Below, piece after piece: positions 58,420-64,000 of a stretch of DNA of 64,000 bases (position 1 is its first letter; every line of letters starts with the position of its first letter). The position numbers were made by a program, and so were the translations under genes. Below the pieces are notes generated by a model. It saw only the letters and a program-made list of their open reading frames with translations, was not told where the DNA came from and did no database searches. The DNA lies in assembly GCF_005886875.1 (NCBI RefSeq), contig NZ_PNBY01000050.1:33552-97551 (forward strand), read 5' to 3'. The stretch comes from Pseudoalteromonas aurantia (GTDB taxonomy: Bacteria; Pseudomonadota; Gammaproteobacteria; Enterobacterales; Alteromonadaceae).

Positions 58420-61400
58420 GGGTAACCCCTTGCTTCGCGCTCTGGGGCTGCGAAAATACCGATTCGACAATTTCTTCTTCCACAGTCAAGGTGTGATCCT
58501 TATTGCTGTTTTGCCATTGCTCAACAAGCCATTCTTTTAGATGCGTAACACGCTGTTGCGCTACCTCATAACCTTCATTTTTAGCATCACGGTATGCCAG
58601 TCTTATCACCACATCGGTTGATGCAACGGCATTCAGTAGTTGATTTAACTGCACTCGATAGTTTGCTTTAACCTGTCCATTTTCAAATGCTTCATCACTT
58701 AATTGAATACGTGCCACACGATGAATGCTGGCAGCAAAGTTAGCTTCCACATTTTTACCTCGTGTAAGACGTACCACTCGAGGGTTTTCTGTCGTCACCC
58801 GATACCCTGACGGTAAACTGCGCGTATCAACTTTAATAATGAAGTTGCTACCACGACTTTGATGTGGCACATCAGCACACGCAAGGTGGTAACGACCATA
58901 TTGATCTGTGGTGATCCAAAGCCCTTGTGCGGTGGCCAGTTTAACTGCTGGTAAGCCGGGTTCTTGGGGATCATGAATGCCATTACGGTTCATATCGTCA
59001 AATACTTGCCCAGTTAAATCACTACAGTCCATGATTGAGTCTGGGATCACACGCACGGTTGCATTGGCTATATTTGAAATGCGCTTAGTATTTAAACCAC
59101 TAAATCGACCACCACTAAACTCAGCCCATGCTTGGTTTATAAACTTGCCTTCACTCACACCTGCACCAACGACAACCAGTAAATCAATCAACACACTTTG
59201 CTGAGGTGACAAGGTGCGTCCATTCCAACGCAACTGACGCCCCATTTGTTGTGGCTCTATGAATTGCCCGTCAATGCGAGCACTTCCTGCGACATACTTA
59301 AACCCGGCGGGAAGCTGATCAATGAAGTCAACGGGGTTAATGCTTATGTCTGCACGATTATGAATGGCAATTTGATACGGGATCAGCTCACCAATCACCA
59401 CATCTTGTTTCAGTGCTGTTTTACTCACTTGCACCATACTGTCATCATAAGGATCTAATGGAATATGGTTGTTTACCACATTACCTGATGGCAGTTTTGG
59501 CTGGATGAAAAAACGGGTATAGTACTGCGTAGAGTCCATTGAGGCAGTGATGCCTTGTGAATCGCTAGGACATGCCAAAGGATCATGTTTTACCGCCGAT
59601 AATGTCGGCGCGGTATTTACTTTATGTACCGTCACAGGTAATTCATGGGCACCGACTTTCAATTGCACATCACATACCGGTAACTGCTGTGACAGGCCAC
59701 TGTAATAACCACTCGGTGAAGTCACTTCTAAACGGTATTCTCCAGCTGGCGCTTGTGCAAATAATAAAAATTGATAGAAGCCATCATCCCCAGTGGTTTG
59801 ATCCACATTCGGCTGCCCCCCAACCAAATGTAAATCAGGATCAAACCCGACTGGACCTGTGATCTCAATTTTTGCTCCTTGTATTGGCTTGCGTGAATTT
59901 ACATCGTAAATCACCCCTGATGGGTCAACTGGCAGAGACTGTTCTGGCACATGCTCTCCGGCGCTGAGTACAATGTTTAAAATAGTGCCTTTGTCTGTAT
60001 TGGTATCAGGATCACCCGATATAGGAATACCGTAAATCACGCCTCCCTGAGGATGACGGAAACGTACTTCGTATACACCAACAGGTAAGCCTTCAAATCG
60101 ATATTTACCACTTTGATCAGATTCAACAACCGCTAGCGGCTCAGAATCTAATTCGTTAGCTTCACCATTTAATTGATCGGGTAGTAACTCAACTAACCAC
60201 CCTGCTTGACCGTTACCATCATCATCAGCACGGTTATGGTTATTGTCTTGCCAAACTGCACCGCTGATAGCAGCCGGATCCATTAACTGTTCGCCAAAGT
60301 TATACTCCGTCGCATCAGTAATATGGCGCTCTATGATGATTTCACTGATTTGGTCGTCGCCAATTCTCGGGGCAACTACTCCCCCAATACTGCCGGCGGC
60401 TTCTTTTCCATCTTGGGTATTTTCTGGTTGTGTCTCTGTCAATACAAAGCCATTTTGATCTGACAAGGGTAAGTTACGGATCTGATAACGACCATAACGA
60501 TCTGTGGTTGCGGTACGTGACACACTCTGATTGTTTAAATCTACACCTGAAATATGAATCGCAACATCACTTAAACCAATTTCTGAACGCTGTTGCTCGC
60601 CATCATCGTTTAAATCAACATACACCGTACCTGCAATATGACTACCACGCTCAGCAAAGTTGTACCCAATGCCCTGCTCTCCAAGCGCTAAGGCAATCTC
60701 TAAAAAGCCATCATTGATCACTTCACCACCAAGAGACCCCAATTGCTCCTGTCCATCGAGCCAAGCTGTTGGATGTGTTTGAATTACCTGATAAACACCC
60801 GGGCGTAAATAGTCGAACAAAAAGACCCCTTGTTCATTACTGGTCGTGACTATTTCTACCGCTTCATTATCCGTTGTTACTCCGGACAGTGTCAGAGTAA
60901 CGCCACTAATACCGATGGTTTCATTGTCATCAAGCAAACCATTTTCATCACTGTCTACCCAAACAGTACCGCCAATTGACGCTTTTGGTAATTCCGCAAA
61001 ATCGAAATACGCATAGTTGTTTGTACCTAACAACTGAGGTGTAGTGATAACGTCTTGGCCTTTAGAGTTGGCGACCAATTGTGCCATCGCCATTTCTTGA
61101 CCATCCACGTACTGCTCAGGTTGTAGCTGTTCAATTACATACCCTTGTGCTGAGCTCGGGGCTAAATCTGTAAATTGGTATTCACCCAATTCATTGGTTC
61201 GTGTTTCATGCTCAACGGCTTCACCGCGATAATCACTCCCTGATAAAGTGATCAAAACATCACTAATGGCAAGCGCTTGATATTCATTTTTACTTAATGG
61301 GGCTGGTAGTTTGGCATCATCATCCATATCAACGAATACTCTCCCTTGCACTTCAATTGCATAACGCTCAGTAAAGTTATTGTTGATTAAATCACTACCA

Positions 61401-64000
61401 GGCCATACCTGGCCAAGTAAAATCACGTCCGTTTGGTCACTTTGGGCAATACGCACCCCATTGACTGCGTCAAAGCTATCAGCATAATTATTAGGCTGAA
61501 GCTGACTCAATTGATAACCTTGTTCATCACTTGGCGGCAATGCATTAAATTGGTAATAACCGCCTTCATCAGTTTGCACAGATGATTCAATAAGCTCATT
61601 ATTAATCGTGAAGCCGCTTAACGTTACTGTGACGTTCGCAATACTGCGCTCGGCTGCACTAAGCAGTGAATTATCGTCTACATCAACAAACACAGAGCCA
61701 CTCAGGTTTGACAGGGCTAATTCAGCAAATATTAAACTATCAATATCTTGTGATGCGTCGAGTGCAACAGTAAACACGTCATTTTCACCGGTTTGAATTT
61801 GACCTGCAAAAGACTCAAGCCCGTCATACCAATCACTAGGCTGTACTTGCTTAACGTGATAACCACCCGCATCGCTGGCTGGCAAGCGTTCAAAGATAAA
61901 CTCGCCATTTTCATCGCTGGTCAAATTGCGGCTCACAACCTGCCCGTAGCGTGATGTACCTGTCAGTTTAATCTCAACATTGGCGATACCAAGTTCACCA
62001 TTTTGCACCAAACCGTCATGATTCAAATCACTTATCACCACACCACTAATGCTTGAATTCGCCTGTTCCAACTCGGTAAACAAATAGCCATCTTGCTGAG
62101 CACTTTGTGCGACAACAATATTTACAATACGGTCGCTCTCTATGCTTATTACACCTTGCTTGTAATCAAGGCCATCTAAATAATCCGCTGGTTGAGATTG
62201 AAGCAAGCTATAACCTGCAGAGTTCGATGCGTATAACTGCTCAAACTTAAAATCCCCCTCGCTGTTGGTAACGACCGTTGCTTGGACAGAACGATCAAAT
62301 ATATCTGCCCCTTGCAAAATCACAGTTACATTCGCTAATCCACTGTCTGTTGCCTCGAATTGACCATTTTGTTGTTGGTCAACAAATACGCGCCCAGTTA
62401 TTACCGCATCATTCACAGGTGCTAACTCCGTAAACTCTGCCGTTAATACATTGCTGCCCGTTACACGCAACTGAGCAATAATATCGGTATTGTCACTGTT
62501 GCTTATTAAGCTGTCTTGCACATAATCTTTACCATCAAAGTGATATGCAGGTTGTACTTGGGTAAGCGAATAACCCTGTGCATCAGACGCATAAAGTTGT
62601 GTAAATGACGTTCTACCTTGACTATCTGTTAGCGCACTGAGATTTACATTTTCACCCAGTATATTCTTACCCGATAAAGATACTTCTGTATTCGCCAAAG
62701 CGGAATCTGTCGTATCCAACTGCCCATTTTGATTTTTATCTGCAAATACAATGACATTAATAGCACTGTCGTTAGCAGGTAATTGTTCGGTTAAATCAAC
62801 ATGTGTCGTACTTGAAGTGGCAACGCTGACTGTAACGACATCGTCAGGGTTGGTTTGTTTGGTATTATTAAGGTAGTCTGCGCCATCAACATATACATCA
62901 GACTGTGTATGAGTAAGGCGATACCCCTCACTATTTGCAGCATACAGCTTTATAAATTCAAAGTGACCCTGACTGTCTGATATCGTATTCAATGATATTT
63001 CATTATCAAATAAATCTTTGCCAACCAATTTAATTACATAGCCAGAAAGCGTTTTATCATTCGTACTGAATTGACCATCTTGCGCAACATCAACAAAAAT
63101 AGTGCCTGTGATTTTGGCATCATTGGCTGGTAACTGCTCAGTAAAATCTAACCGTATATGTGCTGAGTTCACCAATGCTATATTATCGACCATATCACTT
63201 TTTTGACTATTGCTAATCGCCTTAGCTGCTAAGTAGTCGATACCATCATTGTACAAGGCAGGATGAACCTGTTTTACAGTATAGCCTTGGCTATTCGAGG
63301 CAAATAAGTTATCAAATGCATAATTCCCCAGCTGATCGGTCGTGGTTTTTAAATTCACCTCACGACCTAGAACATCTTGCCCTGAAAGGATCAGTTCAAC
63401 GCCAGAAATATGTCTATCTTGGGACTGCTCAGTCCCATCTTGCGCAACATCAAGGTAAACTCGGCCACTGATCTTCGCCTCATTATTAGGATGCTTTTCA
63501 GTAAATAAAACCGCGCCTTTCGCTAATGCCACCTGATGTAATTTAATCCCATCTTGCTCTTTAACCACAGAACCAGATAAGTAATCTCGCCCATCTAGAT
63601 AAACATCGACCTTTCCTTGCGACAGCCAATAACCATCAGGCGAGGGCTGGCGTAACCCTGTAAATACAAACTCACCATTATTATTTGACGTTGTACTTAA
63701 CTTAATATCAAAGCCAAATTCATCTTTCCCTGATAGCTCGAATGTAATATTTGCTAGGCCTTTATCGCCTTCACCAAATACTTTGTCCTGATTAACATCT
63801 AAAATCACTCGCCCTTCAAGCCGTAAACTTCCTGCATTAGGTAGCTCGGTAAAGATCACCTTGCTTGGTTTACCTACCGTGGTGATCTTCACCGCGTTTT
63901 TGCCTGCATAGGTATTCTTTATGCCATCGAGGTAATCTTGGCCGTCTTCATAGCTGGGTGTGTCTGCGCGTGTTACCACATACCCGTCTGCATCAGGTTG
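58412..64000 (-). CDS. Giant repetitive surface protein with SdrD-B/Cna-B-like units (3' part)
   Basis: The frame is open at the right edge, so the N-terminus is missing; 1862 residues are in view. Ten full units of 113-125 residues (60260-63811), an earlier partial one and a later divergent one share the pattern VFVD..QDG, LSG.D..G, TD..G.F.F..L, GY.L.Q.QP..Y.DG.DY and end in FTE..... This is the SdrD-B/Cna-B-like fold, with Asp-rich loops that could bind calcium. Then follow a DUF11-like domain (59000-59450), a last B-like domain (LTGQVFDDMNRNGIHDPQEPG) and an OmpA-like tail (ARIQLSDEAF to LTVEEEIV). The final ATGATTAA overlaps the next gene. A secreted adhesin or cell-surface fibre is likely; substrate and export route are unknown. 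Confidence 0.82.
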   Translation of the reverse strand, partial: QPDADGYVVTRADTPSYEDGQDYLDGIKNTYAGKNAVKITTVGKPSKVIFTELPNAGSLRLEGRVILDVNQDKVFGEGDKGLANITFELSGKDEFGFDIKLSTTSNNNGEFVFTGLRQPSPDGYWLSQGKVDVYLDGRDYLSGSVVKEQDGIKLHQVALAKGAVLFTEKHPNNEAKISGRVYLDVAQDGTEQSQDRHISGVELILSGQDVLGREVNLKTTTDQLGNYAFDNLFASNSQGYTVKQVHPALYNDGIDYLAAKAISNSQKSDMVDNIALVNSAHIRLDFTEQLPANDAKITGTIFVDVAQDGQFSTNDKTLSGYVIKLVGKDLFDNEISLNTISDSQGHFEFIKLYAANSEGYRLTHTQSDVYVDGADYLNNTKQTNPDDVVTVSVATSSTTHVDLTEQLPANDSAINVIVFADKNQNGQLDTTDSALANTEVSLSGKNILGENVNLSALTDSQGRTSFTQLYASDAQGYSLTQVQPAYHFDGKDYVQDSLISNSDNTDIIAQLRVTGSNVLTAEFTELAPVNDAVITGRVFVDQQQNGQFEATDSGLANVTVILQGADIFDRSVQATVVTNSEGDFKFEQLYASNSAGYSLLQSQPADYLDGLDYKQGVISIESDRIVNIVVAQSAQQDGYLFTELEQANSSISGVVISDLNHDGLVQNGELGIANVEIKLTGTSRYGQVVSRNLTSDENGEFIFERLPASDAGGYHVKQVQPSDWYDGLESFAGQIQTGENDVFTVALDASQDIDSLIFAELALSNLSGSVFVDVDDNSLLSAAERSIANVTVTLSGFTINNELIESSVQTDEGGYYQFNALPPSDEQGYQLSQLQPNNYADSFDAVNGVRIAQSDQTDVILLGQVWPGSDLINNNFTERYAIEVQGRVFVDMDDDAKLPAPLSKNEYQALAISDVLITLSGSDYRGEAVEHETRTNELGEYQFTDLAPSSAQGYVIEQLQPEQYVDGQEMAMAQLVANSKGQDVITTPQLLGTNNYAYFDFAELPKASIGGTVWVDSDENGLLDDNETIGISGVTLTLSGVTTDNEAVEIVTTSNEQGVFLFDYLRPGVYQVIQTHPTAWLDGQEQLGSLGGEVINDGFLEIALALGEQGIGYNFAERGSHIAGTVYVDLNDDGEQQRSEIGLSDVAIHISGVDLNNQSVSRTATTDRYGRYQIRNLPLSDQNGFVLTETQPENTQDGKEAAGSIGGVVAPRIGDDQISEIIIERHITDATEYNFGEQLMDPAAISGAVWQDNNHNRADDDGNGQAGWLVELLPDQLNGEANELDSEPLAVVESDQSGKYRFEGLPVGVYEVRFRHPQGGVIYGIPISGDPDTNTDKGTILNIVLSAGEHVPEQSLPVDPSGVIYDVNSRKPIQGAKIEITGPVGFDPDLHLVGGQPNVDQTTGDDGFYQFLLFAQAPAGEYRLEVTSPSGYYSGLSQQLPVCDVQLKVGAHELPVTVHKVNTAPTLSAVKHDPLACPSDSQGITASMDSTQYYTRFFIQPKLPSGNVVNNHIPLDPYDDSMVQVSKTALKQDVVIGELIPYQIAIHNRADISINPVDFIDQLPAGFKYVAGSARIDGQFIEPQQMGRQLRWNGRTLSPQQSVLIDLLVVVGAGVSEGKFINQAWAEFSGGRFSGLNTKRISNIANATVRVIPDSIMDCSDLTGQVFDDMNRNGIHDPQEPGLPAVKLATAQGLWITTDQYGRYHLACADVPHQSRGSNFIIKVDTRSLPSGYRVTTENPRVVRLTRGKNVEANFAASIHRVARIQLSDEAFENGQVKANYRVQLNQLLNAVASTDVVIRLAYRDAKNEGYEVAQQRVTHLKEWLVEQWQNSNKDHTLTVEEEIVESVFSQPQSAKQGVTHD
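59000..59452 (-). other. DUF11-like domain of the giant protein
   Basis: Residues from VQVSKTALKQDVVIGELIPY to the NIANATVRVIPDS end match the conserved-repeat pattern of DUF11 (TIGR01451): a start on K.A....V..GE.I.Y.I, then FIDQLPAGFKYVAGSARIDG and a closing NQAWAEF. Such domains often stand near the C-terminus of bacterial surface giants, just ahead of an anchoring part. Confidence 0.7.
60260..63811 (-). repeat. Ten tandem coding repeats of about 350 bp
   Basis: Unit borders set at the G-[RTS]V-[FYW]-[VL]-D motif: 63811-63464, 63463-63104, 63103-62753, 62752-62393, 62392-62042, 62041-61697, 61696-61343, 61342-60968, 60967-60629, 60628-60260. They are diverged at DNA level, but the protein pattern is kept. 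Units 2 to 5 share the linker LPANDAKITG or like forms and the YASNS.GY core, so they seem the most recent copies. Confidence 0.85.

Noticed and set aside
60260..63811. Regular direct repeats that might be taken for a CRISPR or satellite array
   Set aside because: The period is about 350 bp and the units are in one open reading frame with a conserved protein pattern; there are no short identical repeats with unique spacers.

Overview
The window looks like chromosomal DNA of a marine gammaproteobacterium of the order Alteromonadales, most like Pseudoalteromonas or a close relative. This rests on recognisable gammaproteobacterial orthologues (SlmA, HdfR, AsnC, TrmH, PrkB, YjjG, RodZ, PilW), the conserved order ndk-rlmN-pilW-rodZ-ispG-hisS-yfgM-bamB-der, the AT-leaning composition and many outer-membrane proteins. 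I see no rRNA, tRNA, insertion sequence, prophage or CRISPR array. Most of the window is core genome, with accessory patches in between.

Layout. 1-3.6 kb: the start of an unknown membrane-anchored protein, a manganese-dependent pyrophosphatase (ppaC), an AraC-type regulator, a transglutaminase-like protein and a small membrane protein with a visible frameshift. 3.7-14.0 kb (minus strand): the ndk to der housekeeping block (nucleotide balance, rRNA methylation, pilus assembly, cell shape, isoprenoid synthesis, HisRS, translocon/BAM accessories, ribosome assembly). Its PilW carries an unusual C-terminal LysM extension. 14.3-25.6 kb: the tRNA hydroxylation gene trhP with ferredoxin yfhL, a porin, hdfR, a two-receiver diguanylate cyclase, rarD, a thioesterase, recQ, a small conserved protein, an Omp85-type protein and a decayed MscS channel. 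25.7-29.6 kb: a lipoprotein with two alpha/beta-hydrolase domains, divergent from a membrane-bound ToxR/CadC-type regulator that probably controls it.

29.8-54.2 kb: a second housekeeping stretch: rpmBG, radC, coaBC, slmA (with no dut between the last two), an S9 peptidase, gmk-rpoZ-spoT-ridA, a DUF342/FapA protein, the asnA/asnC divergent pair, trmH-recG, galE, a TolB-like propeller protein, prkB, yjjX-yjjG and rnr-rlmB. Strong hairpins separate most convergent units.

54.3-64.0 kb (minus strand): the most distinctive locus. A giant secreted protein (at least 1862 residues, running off the right edge) consists of at least ten SdrD-B/Cna-B-like units of about 118 residues with Asp-rich loops, followed by a DUF11-like domain, a last B-like domain and an OmpA-like tail. 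Its stop codon overlaps by 8 nt the start of a 1360-residue outer-membrane protein with an OmpA domain, a central module and a long C-terminal beta-barrel ending in Phe. The two are translationally coupled and probably form one cell-surface system of unknown function; this is my best candidate for something poorly described.
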